DNA from: CAZKCI01 sp964584165
GTDB lineage: Bacteria > Auribacterota > Erginobacteria > Erginobacterales > CAZKCI01
Assembly: GCA_964584165.1 (NCBI GenBank)
Contig: CAZOYW010000020.1
Span: forward strand, 1-52,215
DNA: 52,215 bases
Direction of reading: 5' to 3'
Within the stretch, counting starts at the first letter, position 1, and the number at the start of each line of letters is the position of its first letter. The translations under genes were made by a program, and so were the position numbers. This document shows, piece after piece, positions 16,825 to 23,502 of the stretch. Under the pieces are notes generated by a model that was not told the DNA's origin, did not search any database, and was given only the letters and a program-made list of their open reading frames with translations.

Positions 16825-17463
16825 TCAGCTCAGACTTCCGTTCTGAAAATAGCGCCGCAAGCGCAGGCGGTCCTTGCGGGCGATATCGGTAAAGAAAAGC
16901 TCGATCCAGTACTGGTCGGTATCGCCGATCTTCTCGCAGCTCACCACCACGCCCGAGCAGCGGATCGCCGGATCGGGGCGGACCTCGGGACGCTCCGGAG
17001 AGAAGGAAACGTTGATCTGGACCTCATGGAAAAGGGGGATATACGCATCCGACGAGCATCCGATCCCATTCGAGGAAATAGCGGCGTCCGCGCTCACGAT
17101 CCCTCCCGAGGAAGCGCCTGCCTGGTTCATCTTCTCGGCGATAAACCGCTCGAGCTTGTCCCGGTCGGCCTTCGCCATGCGGTTGAAATTGAAGGCGAGG
17201 AGATAGCCCTTCGCCCCCCCCTTCCCCCGGGGAGACTCGACCCGGACCACCTGCGCCCGGCAGACGACGTCTCCCGGGCGGAGAGAGGACGAACGGGGAG
17301 GCAGGGCGAGACTGATCTGGACCTTGGAAGAGAGGGGAAGGGGCTGATCGGAGGTGCAGGCGAGCCCCGTGGCGCTGACGTTGCGGCTCTGCCCCCGCAG
17401 GGTGTCCCGGCCGCGCGATATGAAAACGGGGAAGATCTCTTCCACCCGGGGGGAGGCGCGCAT
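16825..17463 (-). CDS. Tandem PilZ-domain protein (c-di-GMP receptor-like)
   Basis: 212 residues from ATG 17461-17463, chosen because AAGGAGG lies 5 bases before it; a longer GTG start at 17511 would fall at the predicted transcription start. The first PilZ-like domain (~1-115) has RVEEIFPVFIS, SRNVSATGLACTSDQPLP and YLLAFNFNRMAKADRDKLERF. The second half repeats the plan in degenerate form: AAISSNGIGCSSDAYIPL, then WIELFFTDIARKDRLRLRRYF. PilZ domains bind c-di-GMP through RxxxR and D/NxSxxG motifs. Here (R)NVSATG and SSNGIG are partial matches, so ligand binding by the second domain is doubtful. It is monocistronic with its own promoter and terminator. Confidence 0.8.
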   Translation of the reverse strand: MRASPRVEEIFPVFISRGRDTLRGQSRNVSATGLACTSDQPLPLSSKVQISLALPPRSSSLRPGDVVCRAQVVRVESPRGKGGAKGYLLAFNFNRMAKADRDKLERFIAEKMNQAGASSGGIVSADAAISSNGIGCSSDAYIPLFHEVQINVSFSPERPEVRPDPAIRCSGVVVSCEKIGDTDQYWIELFFTDIARKDRLRLRRYFQNGSLS

Positions 17464-17518
17464 CCGCGCCTCCTTGGCCGCCGGGCCTTTTTCAGCTTCG
17501 CTCAATCTCACGTTGTTT

Positions 17519-17547
17519 TATATAACATCCATCGCCCGCTTTGTCAA
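17519..17547 (-). promoter_or_regulatory. Sigma-70-type promoter of the PilZ gene
   Basis: On the minus strand a perfect TTGACA (17542-17547), a 17-base spacer and TATATA (17519-17524). The predicted start near 17512 gives a ~49-base leader to ATG 17463. It is the best promoter match I found in the window. Confidence 0.75.
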
Positions 17548-17557
17548 GGCGAAGGGT

Positions 17558-17761
17558 TCAGGACCGGCCGGCGGACTTCTTGCCGTTGGCGGCGAGGAGG
17601 ACGATGCCCGCGATCAACACCAGAAGGGCGACGCCCAGGGCGGGTCCCGAGCGGGGGCCGAGGGTGACCGAGGCTTCGTGCTTGACCGCAAGATCGTACA
17701 TGTAAACGCCGACCGAGGCTCCCAGGCCGGCCAGGATCATCAGGATTCCCGCGGTTTTCAT
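17558..17761 (-). CDS. Small two-helix membrane protein
   Basis: 67 residues with two hydrophobic helices (ILMILAGLGASVGVYMYDLAV at ~6-25 and ALGVALLVLIAGIVLLAANG at ~42-61) and a short polar loop between. No family recognised. The ATG overlaps the stop of the preceding zinc-ribbon gene by four bases (ATGA), so the two proteins are made together. The basic C-terminus GKKSAGRS suggests both ends are cytoplasmic. Confidence 0.75.
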   Translation of the reverse strand: MKTAGILMILAGLGASVGVYMYDLAVKHEASVTLGPRSGPALGVALLVLIAGIVLLAANGKKSAGRS

Positions 17762-18126
17762 CGCTTCTTCCCTCCTCGGCTGTCCGCGTTTCTCTCCTCG
17801 TCATCGAGAAATAAAAAACGCCGGTTGCCGCCGACCCCGGCGAAGGCCATCTCGGCGGGCAAACTCCCGACCAGGAGGTTGTAGGGGATTTTTACCTCCC
17901 GATCTCCGGTCTTGACCCCCACGCTTATCCCGGAGAGGATGGGGCGGGCGCGCCGGATGGCGGCGCGCAAATCCTCCGCCATGCCGAGCCTCGCCGCGAC
18001 CTCGCTCGAGAGCGGATACTCCTTGCCGCAGACGGGACAGGTGACGGTGAACCCCGAACGCGCGGGAGGAACCGCCACCTTCGCCATCCCGCCGCAGAAG
18101 GGCGCTTCACACGGGAATAGAATCAT
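17758..18126 (-). CDS. Small zinc-ribbon-like protein
   Basis: 122 residues. Cysteines C6 and C11 (FPCEAPFCGG) and the pair in TVTCPVCGKEYPL (~30-33) suggest a zinc knuckle formed by CxxxxC and CxxC. The C-terminal half (VGVKTGDREVKIPYNLLVG, RRFLFLDDEERN) is polar with no recognised domain. It is translationally coupled to the 67-residue membrane protein. Function unknown; the coding frame is supported by the coupling and by its position in an otherwise empty stretch. Confidence 0.75.
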   Translation of the reverse strand: MILFPCEAPFCGGMAKVAVPPARSGFTVTCPVCGKEYPLSSEVAARLGMAEDLRAAIRRARPILSGISVGVKTGDREVKIPYNLLVGSLPAEMAFAGVGGNRRFLFLDDEERNADSRGGKKR

Positions 18127-18208
18127 CGGATCGATCCTCGCCTCTCCGTTTTTACCGATGGTATCAGGTTCTTATGCCGCCTCGCAAGCAACTTCCGGTT
18201 TCTGATTC

Positions 18209-18281
18209 CGTAGGCGCGGACCTTTGAGGTCCGCGCTTCCCGGCGCGGCTGGCCCCGCGGACTAGAGGGTCCGCGCCTACG
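18209..18281. repeat. CGTAG...CTACG double-hairpin repeat (variant of family A)
   Basis: CGTAG, hairpin GCGCGGACC-TTTGA-GGTCCGCGC, a ~19-base spacer, hairpin CGCGGAC-TAGAGG-GTCCGCG, then CTACG. Stems are 7-9 bp with 5-6-base loops. The terminal CTAC gives the TAG stop of the DUF72 gene at 18277-18279. Confidence 0.8.
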
Positions 18282-19173
18282 AAACCAAACGGAAGGGCCG
18301 GCCGCGGTCTTCCTCAGGCGCGGCGATCGGGCGCAGCCGAGGATAGGCCGCGAGGAGCGGCGCCGGGACGCGGACCTTCCCCCCCTCCAGGCGGGAGCGG
18401 AGTTCGCACGCGTTGCAGACCGCCTGCCCCCGGAAATGGTTGTTGGCGACGACGTAGACCTCGGAGGCGGAGGCCGCCACCGTCCGGATCCGCCCCGTCC
18501 ACTCTTGAAGCTCCTCCGGGGAGTAGAGGTAGTCGTAGCGCTCGTCCCGCAGAGCGTCCTTTCGGAACCAGTCGGCCGCGTTGCGGCCGTGGAGGCGGAC
18601 ATAGCCTACGGGCGAGGTCGCGAGCGCGGAGGGGAGAAGGGAGTAAGACACCGGCGGCTGGTCGATGTTGCAAAAGCCGATCCGGAGCCCTTGGAGAAAG
18701 AGCCCGGCCGCGGGGGTCCCCCAGGAACGGTGGCGGGCCTCCAGGACCAAGGGGTCGGCGGGCAGAAGATCCTTCAGGCGCGCCACCCGCCCCCGGTTCT
18801 CCTCCGTGCAGTGGAAGGAGTAGGGAAACTGGGCGAGGACCGCTCCCAGCCTCCCCGCCGCGCGCAGGGGGGCGACCCCCTCCGTCCAGGAGCGGAGAGC
18901 GGCGGCGGGAACCTCCGCCGCTTCGTGGGTGAAGCCGCGGTAGAGCTTGAGCGTGAAACGGAAGGCGGGGCGGGAGGATACCCGCCGGGCCCAGCCGGCG
19001 GCGACGGAGGGAAAGGGAGGACGGTAGAAGGTGGAGTTGATCTCGATGAGATCGAAGCAATCGGCCAGATAGGCGAGCCGGTCGAAGCCTCTCCCCGGGG
19101 GAGAGGGATAGACCCTCCCCTCCCAATCGGCGTACGACCAGCCCGCCGGCCCCACCCGGATCGCCGCCGTCAT
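18277..19173 (-). CDS. DUF72 family protein
   Basis: 298 residues, a TIM-barrel-like family (YecE) of unknown biochemistry. Marks in order: VGPAGWSYADWEGRVYP (7-23), LIEINSTFYRPPF (42-54), FRFTLKLYRGFTH (~72-84), LAQFPYSFH (~114), LEARHRSW (~143) and VGYVRLHGRNAADWF (~188-202). Length is slightly above the usual ~250. The last codon pair and stop (Val-Ser-TAG) run into the palindromic repeat, so the C-terminal residues may have been trimmed or replaced by it. No operon partner overlaps. Confidence 0.92.
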   Translation of the reverse strand: MTAAIRVGPAGWSYADWEGRVYPSPPGRGFDRLAYLADCFDLIEINSTFYRPPFPSVAAGWARRVSSRPAFRFTLKLYRGFTHEAAEVPAAALRSWTEGVAPLRAAGRLGAVLAQFPYSFHCTEENRGRVARLKDLLPADPLVLEARHRSWGTPAAGLFLQGLRIGFCNIDQPPVSYSLLPSALATSPVGYVRLHGRNAADWFRKDALRDERYDYLYSPEELQEWTGRIRTVAASASEVYVVANNHFRGQAVCNACELRSRLEGGKVRVPAPLLAAYPRLRPIAAPEEDRGRPFRLVS

Positions 19174-19190
19174 CGCCGGCTCACCATCTT

Positions 19191-19302
19191 AACCGCGAAT
19201 CTCGCGAATATTCGCGAATCGGGACACCTCGGGGCCTATCGACATCCCGGTCCCTATACATTTTTTCATTCGCGTAGATTCGCGAGATTCGCGGTTATAG
19301 GT
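19191..19302. repeat. TAACCGCGAATCTCGCGAAT inverted-arm repeat
   Basis: The left arm begins TAACCGCGAATCTCGCGAAT (19191) and the right arm ends ATTCGCGAGATTCGCGGTTA (to 19302), perfect complements over the outer 20 bases with further TTCGCG words inside. It is a 112-base MITE-like unit filling the spacer between the DUF72 and DUF62 genes. Confidence 0.8.
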
Positions 19303-19310
19303 TCCCGCAT

Positions 19311-20141
19311 TTATCGCTTTTTCGTCGGAGCGGGCCCGAGGAAAACCGTGTCCCCGGGCCGGAGGCCGAAGCGGGCGGCGGCCGACCCCCCGTTGACCGC
19401 GAGTTCGAGATGGCCGGAGGACCCCCAAAGAGCGAGGGCCTTTCCCTTCCCGACCGCGCAGTAGCTGGATTGGAGGGGGAGGATCGTGCTCCTCCCCCCG
19501 ATGCGGACACGCATCTCTTTTGTCCCGGCCGGGAAGTCGCTTCCGGCACCGCGCGGCGACCGCGCCAGGGAAAGGGTCGCGTCCCCGAAGCGGTCGACAT
19601 ACGTCACCTCGGCCTTCCATCCCCTCCCCTCGCGCTCAAGGACGGGAGGCGGCAAACGGACCGGGTCCTTGAGGCGCGGACCGACGGCGGAGGGATCGAG
19701 ACCCGCGGCGAGGCGGGCGGCGACGGGGGCGAAGATGTCCCTCCCGTGAAAAGTGGAGGAGACCTCGGGGAGACGGAGATCGGGACGCGCGAGGCGATAG
19801 AGGCGCGGGCGGGGGGCCTCGGCGAGGACGAAGCTTAAGACGCCGTTGTCGGGCGCGAGGAAGATCTGCCCGAAGGCGTGGAGCAGCGCGATCCGGCGGG
19901 AGGTCCCCACGGAGGGGTCGACCACGGCCACGTGGACGGTCCGGGGCGGGAAGGAGGGACGGGCGCATTTCAGGATCCAGGCCGCCCGGCGGAGGTCGCC
20001 GGGCGGGACCGCGTGGCTGAGATCGACGATCCGGGCCGAGGGGAGAAGAGAGAGGAGCACCCCTTTCATCGCCCCCACGAACCAGTCCTCGCCCCCGAAG
20101 TCGGTGAGGAGCGTGACGATCGGCTGGCGGGGAGTGGCCAT
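19311..20141 (-). CDS. SAM hydroxide adenosyltransferase (DUF62)
   Basis: 276 residues of the DUF62 family, which includes fluorinase/chlorinase; most members hydrolyse S-adenosylmethionine to adenosine and methionine. Motifs: LLTDFGGEDWFVGAMKGV (11-28), VDLSHAVPPGDLRRAAW (~39-55), VHVAVVDPSVGTSRR (~70), FLAPDNGVLS (~93) and STFHGRDIFAPVAARLA (~128). A C-terminal beta-barrel domain follows. The ATG directly abuts the RidA stop (TGA-ATG). The lack of the fluorinase-specific insertion suggests an ordinary hydrolase. Confidence 0.93.
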   Translation of the reverse strand: MATPRQPIVTLLTDFGGEDWFVGAMKGVLLSLLPSARIVDLSHAVPPGDLRRAAWILKCARPSFPPRTVHVAVVDPSVGTSRRIALLHAFGQIFLAPDNGVLSFVLAEAPRPRLYRLARPDLRLPEVSSTFHGRDIFAPVAARLAAGLDPSAVGPRLKDPVRLPPPVLEREGRGWKAEVTYVDRFGDATLSLARSPRGAGSDFPAGTKEMRVRIGGRSTILPLQSSYCAVGKGKALALWGSSGHLELAVNGGSAAARFGLRPGDTVFLGPAPTKKR

Positions 20142-20534
20142 TCAGGCTCTATCGAGAGCGATCGCCTCGATCTCCACCCGGGCCCCCTTGGGAAGGCGGG
20201 CAACCTCGACGCAGGCCCGGGCGGGAGACGCGGAGGGGAAATGGCGCGCGTAGACCGCGTTCATCGCCTGGAAATCTTCGAGATCGACGAGGTAGACGGT
20301 GGTCTTGACCACGGCCTCCAGCGTCAGGCCGGCCGCGGAGAGGACGGCGCCGAGGTTCTTCAGGGCCTGCGCCGTCTGGGCTTCGATCCCGCCGGGGACG
20401 ATCTCGCCGGAGAGGGCGAGGGGGATCTGGCCGGAGACGAAGATAAAGCCTGTCGCCCTCACCCCCTGGGAATAGGGGCCTACCGCGGCGGGGGCCGCCG
20501 GCGAGCTGACGATCTCCTTCTTCATTCTCATCAT
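20142..20534 (-). CDS. RidA family enamine/imine deaminase
   Basis: 130 residues (129 or 127 if the second or fourth codon, also ATG, is used; AGGAGG favours the first two). RidA releases ammonia from reactive 2-aminoacrylate-type intermediates made by PLP enzymes. Signature: AAVGPYSQGVRATGFIFVSGQIPL (split over 16-39), KTTVYLVDLEDFQAMNAVYARHF, then SPARACVEVARLPKGARVEIEAIA with the substrate-carboxylate Arg. It is directly joined to the DUF62 gene. Confidence 0.95.
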   Translation of the reverse strand: MMRMKKEIVSSPAAPAAVGPYSQGVRATGFIFVSGQIPLALSGEIVPGGIEAQTAQALKNLGAVLSAAGLTLEAVVKTTVYLVDLEDFQAMNAVYARHFPSASPARACVEVARLPKGARVEIEAIALDRA

Positions 20535-20551
20535 GCGCCTCCTTTTGCGCC

Positions 20552-20587
20552 GATGGACGATATGGACGAGATGGACGAGATGGACGC
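20552..20587. repeat. 9-bp tandem repeat ATGGACGAG
   Basis: Four near-identical 9-base units (GATGGACGA, TATGGACGA, GATGGACGA, GATGGACGC). The inverted form (GTCCATNNC, four units) occurs at 11975-12013. It lies 18 bases upstream of the RidA start. Confidence 0.8.
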
Positions 20588-20618
20588 CCCCCAGCGGCCG
20601 CCGCCAGGAGCGCCCGGA

Positions 20619-20705
20619 GCATAGCGCAAAGCGCCCTGGCTCGGCCAGATGCTTTCCCCTCCGCGTTCGCCGGGGCGCTTAGCGCTTGGCGCTATGCGCT
20701 ATGCC
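20619..20705. repeat. GCATAGCGCAAAGCGC inverted-arm repeat, copy 1
   Basis: Left arm GCATAGCGCAAAGCGCC and right arm GGCGCTTAGCGCTTGGCGC followed by TATGCGCTATGCC. The right arm contains the TAG stop (20692-20694) and last residues of the SpoU methyltransferase gene. The second copy lies on the other side of that gene. Confidence 0.75.
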
Positions 20706-21432
20706 TTATGCTCTTCTCCACCTGGCGGCAGAAGCCGTGGAGGCCGTTGCACTCGTCGGGAGTGAGTCCGCTGCGGCTCAAGATGCGCTGGAACATCTTG
20801 AGCACCGATCGGGGGACGTCGCGGTCTCCGGAGCGCTCGTAGCCGATCCGGCCGATCAGGCGCTCCAGCCGCCGGTAGAGGAACTGGAGGTCGTCCTGGG
20901 CGACGAAGGACGGCGAGACGCCCCCTCCGGCGGCCCGCCGGCTCCGGAGCGAGTGGGCTACCACCATCACCGCCTGGGCGACGTTGAGAGAGGGGGCGGC
21001 GGGGGCGGCGGGGATGGCGAAGCTGAACTGGCAGAGGGCGATCTCCTGGTTGGAGAGCCCGTAGTCCTCCCGGCCGAAGAGGATCGCCACCGGGTTGCGA
21101 GCGGCCGCCCGGAGGATCCGCTCGATCGCCTCCTCGAACGGGAGGACGGAGCGGCGGAACCTCCCCTTTCTCCGCGTCGTCGCCACGACCAGACCGCAGG
21201 CGGAAACCGCATCGGCGAGCCGCGGGAAATAGCGGGCGCGGCGGACGATCCTCCCCCCGTCCCGGGCGAGCCGGAGCGCCTCCTCGAGATCGCGGAGGGG
21301 GTTGACCGCGAGCACGAGCCGAGAGAGCCCCATGTTGGCCATGGCCCTCGCGGCGGCCCCGACGTTCCCCGGGGTGCGGACGCCGGAGAGGACGATGGCG
21401 ATGTGGCGGAGATAATTCTCGGTCCTGTTCAC
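20692..21432 (-). CDS. SpoU/TrmJ-type RNA 2'-O-methyltransferase
   Basis: 246 residues, SPOUT (alpha/beta-knot) superfamily. TrmJ-like marks: IAIVLSGVRTPGNVGAAARAMANMG (split over 11-35), VAILFGREDYGLSNQEI (~113-129) and APSLNVAQAVMVVAH (~143-157), which form the knotted SAM site. It probably methylates a tRNA ribose (position 32 in TrmJ). The start is GTG 21430-21432 with GGGGGG 9 bases upstream. The final residues RHSA and the TAG stop are encoded by the palindromic repeat at 20619-20705, so the native C-terminus may differ. Confidence 0.88.
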   Translation of the reverse strand: MNRTENYLRHIAIVLSGVRTPGNVGAAARAMANMGLSRLVLAVNPLRDLEEALRLARDGGRIVRRARYFPRLADAVSACGLVVATTRRKGRFRRSVLPFEEAIERILRAAARNPVAILFGREDYGLSNQEIALCQFSFAIPAAPAAPSLNVAQAVMVVAHSLRSRRAAGGGVSPSFVAQDDLQFLYRRLERLIGRIGYERSGDRDVPRSVLKMFQRILSRSGLTPDECNGLHGFCRQVEKSIRHSA

Positions 21433-21480
21433 GTGTCCATCCCCCCGCGGGCAAGGGGCAAGCGGCAGATCGCGGTTATC

Positions 21481-21556
21481 GCATAGCGCAAAGCGCCCCC
21501 GGCCGGGGATGAGGCCGGCGCGAGCGCCGGGGCGCTACGCGCTTTGCGCTCTGCGC
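21481..21556. repeat. GCATAGCGCAAAGCGC inverted-arm repeat, copy 2
   Basis: Left arm GCATAGCGCAAAGCGCC, right arm GGCGCTACGCGCTTTGCGC followed by TCTGCGC, with a GC-rich hairpin (GGCCGG...CCGG) in the centre. Same family as 20619-20705, so the SpoU gene is bracketed by both copies. Confidence 0.75.
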
Positions 21557-21576
21557 GCGAATCATCGCTGGCCGAT

Positions 21577-22902
21577 TTATTCGCGCCGGATGACCGCGAA
21601 GAAGTAGCCGTCCCCCCCCTCACCCGAAGGCAGGCGCGACTCCCGGCGGAGAAGGCGAAACTCGGGGTTGCGCTTCAGGAAACCGTCCACCACGCACTCG
21701 TTCTCCTCCGGCTCGATCGAGCAGGTGCTGTAAACGAGCCGGCCGCCGTCCCGGAGCCAGAGGACGGCCTTCCCGAGCAGCTCCCGCGCCTGGGAGGCGA
21801 GGCGGACGATGTCCTTCTCCTCCAGCCGCCAGCGGACGTCCACCCGCCGCCGGAGAACGCCGGTGTTGGAGCAGGGGACGTCGAGGAGGATACGGTCGGC
21901 CAGCGGCGCCTCGATCGTCTCCTCCGGACGGAGAAGGTCGAAACGCTGCACCCGGACGCGGGAGGCTCCCAGGCGGTCGACCGTCTCCTGCAAAGCCTTG
22001 AGCCTCTCCTCGCTCGCGTCGGCGGCGATCAGCGTCCCCCGGTTCTGCATGGCCTGGGCGAGAACGGAGAGCTTACCCCCGGGAGCGGCGCAAAAGTCGA
22101 TCGCCGTCTGGCCGGGGCGGGCTTCCACCGCCTCCGCCACCGCGATGGTCGAGAGATCCTGGACCTGGAAGTGGCCCCGCCGGAAGGCGGCGAGCTCCCC
22201 CACCGGTCCGCTCCCCTCCAGGACGAAGACGTCCGGGCGGGCGGGGACGGGGCGGGGAGAGACCCCTTCGGCGGTGAGCTCCGCCCAGACCACGTCCGGG
22301 GTGGTGCGAAGCCGGTTGATCCGGATGTAGACGGGGGGCGCCGCGTTGTCCGTCCGGCAGATCCCCTCCACCGCCTCCCGGTCATAGCGCTGGAGCCAGC
22401 GCCGGAGGAGCCAGTCCGGGTGGGAATGCAGGATGGAGAGCGAGCGGGGCGTGCCGTCGGCATCCGGCCAGGGAAGCTTCGCCTTTTCCGCGGTCGCCCG
22501 GCGCAGGAGAGCGTTGACGTAGCCCGCCTCGGCGGGGGTGAGGCGGCGCTTGGCGAACTCTACGGCCTCGTGGACCGCGGCGTAGGCCGGTATCTTATCC
22601 AGGTAAAACCGCTGGAAGAGGGCGATCCGGAGGACCTGGCGGGTGATCGACCCGACGGAAGGCTGCCGCTCGGGGGAGAGCGCGTCGATGATCCAGTCCA
22701 GGGAGAGGCGGCGACGGATCGATCCGTTCACCAGGGCCGTGATCAAGGCCTTGTCGGGGCGGGAGAAGGCCGTCTTCGCCCAGAGGAGGTCGAGGAGATC
22801 CTGGGCGTAGCCTTCCTTCTTTTCCCAGCGGCGGAGGATCTCCACGGCCGCCTCCCGGGCGTTCCCCGGCCGCGGCGCCTCCTGGGCCGGCTCCCTTCTC
22901 AT
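21577..22902 (-). CDS. rsmB: 16S rRNA (cytosine-967-C5)-methyltransferase
   Basis: 441 residues in the standard RsmB arrangement: an N-terminal NusB-like helical domain (~10-150, with AREAAVEILRRWEKKEGYAQ) and a C-terminal SAM-dependent methyltransferase. Motifs: IDFCAAPGGKLSVLAQAM (~245), LDVPCSNTGVLRRR with one catalytic Cys (~317) and VYSTCSIEPEENE with the second (~370). It modifies C967 in 16S rRNA helix 31. It overlaps the DUF116 gene by ATGA and is followed (across a repeat) by the SpoU enzyme; fmt is upstream. Together they form an rRNA/tRNA modification and initiation cluster. Confidence 0.96.
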   Translation of the reverse strand: MRREPAQEAPRPGNAREAAVEILRRWEKKEGYAQDLLDLLWAKTAFSRPDKALITALVNGSIRRRLSLDWIIDALSPERQPSVGSITRQVLRIALFQRFYLDKIPAYAAVHEAVEFAKRRLTPAEAGYVNALLRRATAEKAKLPWPDADGTPRSLSILHSHPDWLLRRWLQRYDREAVEGICRTDNAAPPVYIRINRLRTTPDVVWAELTAEGVSPRPVPARPDVFVLEGSGPVGELAAFRRGHFQVQDLSTIAVAEAVEARPGQTAIDFCAAPGGKLSVLAQAMQNRGTLIAADASEERLKALQETVDRLGASRVRVQRFDLLRPEETIEAPLADRILLDVPCSNTGVLRRRVDVRWRLEEKDIVRLASQARELLGKAVLWLRDGGRLVYSTCSIEPEENECVVDGFLKRNPEFRLLRRESRLPSGEGGDGYFFAVIRRE

Positions 22903-23348
22903 CCCCCCCTCCCCTCCCCCAGGAAAGAGTCGACCGCCGATGCCACCTCGTCAAGAGACACCCGCGTGTCGCGACAGGGGCCGCAGGGGCGGTCCAGCGT
23001 CACCGCCAGGACCGGCTTCCCCCGTCTCGCCAGGATCCCCGCGCCGAGCTCCTTCTCGCAAGCGACGGCCACCACGGCCCGGACGCTTCTCTCCCGGAGG
23101 CGCTCCAGAGCCAGGCCGCCGCCGGTGGCGAAGACCAGGCGGAACCCCCGCCGGCGGGCGAGCGCGGCGAGATCCTTCACGTCGCAGCGGCCGCAACCCA
23201 GGCACTCGCCCGGAGCGGTGACGATCGCCTGCCGGCAAGCGCTGTTCTGGAGGCAGCGCGGGGCGAGGACCAGAAGCTCTTCGGGCTTCACCCGCCGGCC
23301 GCTCCTCCGGGTGAGCCAGTTATTCATTGTGATGAGAATTCGCTTCAT
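22899..23348 (-). CDS. DUF116 family cysteine-rich protein
   Basis: 149 residues. Conserved cysteine groups: APRCLQNSACRQ (~29-40), GECLGCGRCDVKDLA (~48-62) and LDRPCGPCRDTRV (~117-129), the DUF116 pattern, likely holding a metal or Fe-S cluster. The middle (VRAVVAVACEKELGAGI) looks like a small alpha/beta core. The family is often found between fmt and rsmB in diverse bacteria, as here, and its function is unknown. It overlaps rsmB by four bases. The N-terminal hydrophobic segment found in longer homologues is absent. Confidence 0.88.
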   Translation of the reverse strand: MKRILITMNNWLTRRSGRRVKPEELLVLAPRCLQNSACRQAIVTAPGECLGCGRCDVKDLAALARRRGFRLVFATGGGLALERLRERSVRAVVAVACEKELGAGILARRGKPVLAVTLDRPCGPCRDTRVSLDEVASAVDSFLGEGRGG

Positions 23349-23358
23349 AGCTGTCGCT

Positions 23359-23472
23359 CGTAGCCGCGGACCTTTGATTCACCTTATACGATCTATAATA
23401 ATCATCCCGACGGATACGTCGGGATAGATCCGCGGGCTATGACGCGCGGACCCCCAAGGGTCCGCGCCTACG
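23359..23472. repeat. GTAG...CTAC repeat interrupted by a second hairpin
   Basis: The element opens with CGTAGCCGCGGACC and closes with the intact hairpin GCGCGGACC-CCCAA-GGGTCCGCGC (23444-23467) and CTACG. The first hairpin is split: its two halves (CCGCGGA and TCCGCGG) are ~60 bases apart with an AT-rich insert containing its own hairpin ATCCCGAC-GGATAC-GTCGGGAT (23404-23425). Confidence 0.7.
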
Positions 23473-23502
23473 GAACGCAAAGCAGGTCGCAGGCGATGCC
23501 GA

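Noticed and set aside
15550..17667. A 705-codon plus-strand open frame
   Set aside because: It is antisense to the radical SAM and PilZ genes, which carry clear motifs, promoter and terminator. Such long empty frames are common opposite high-GC genes.
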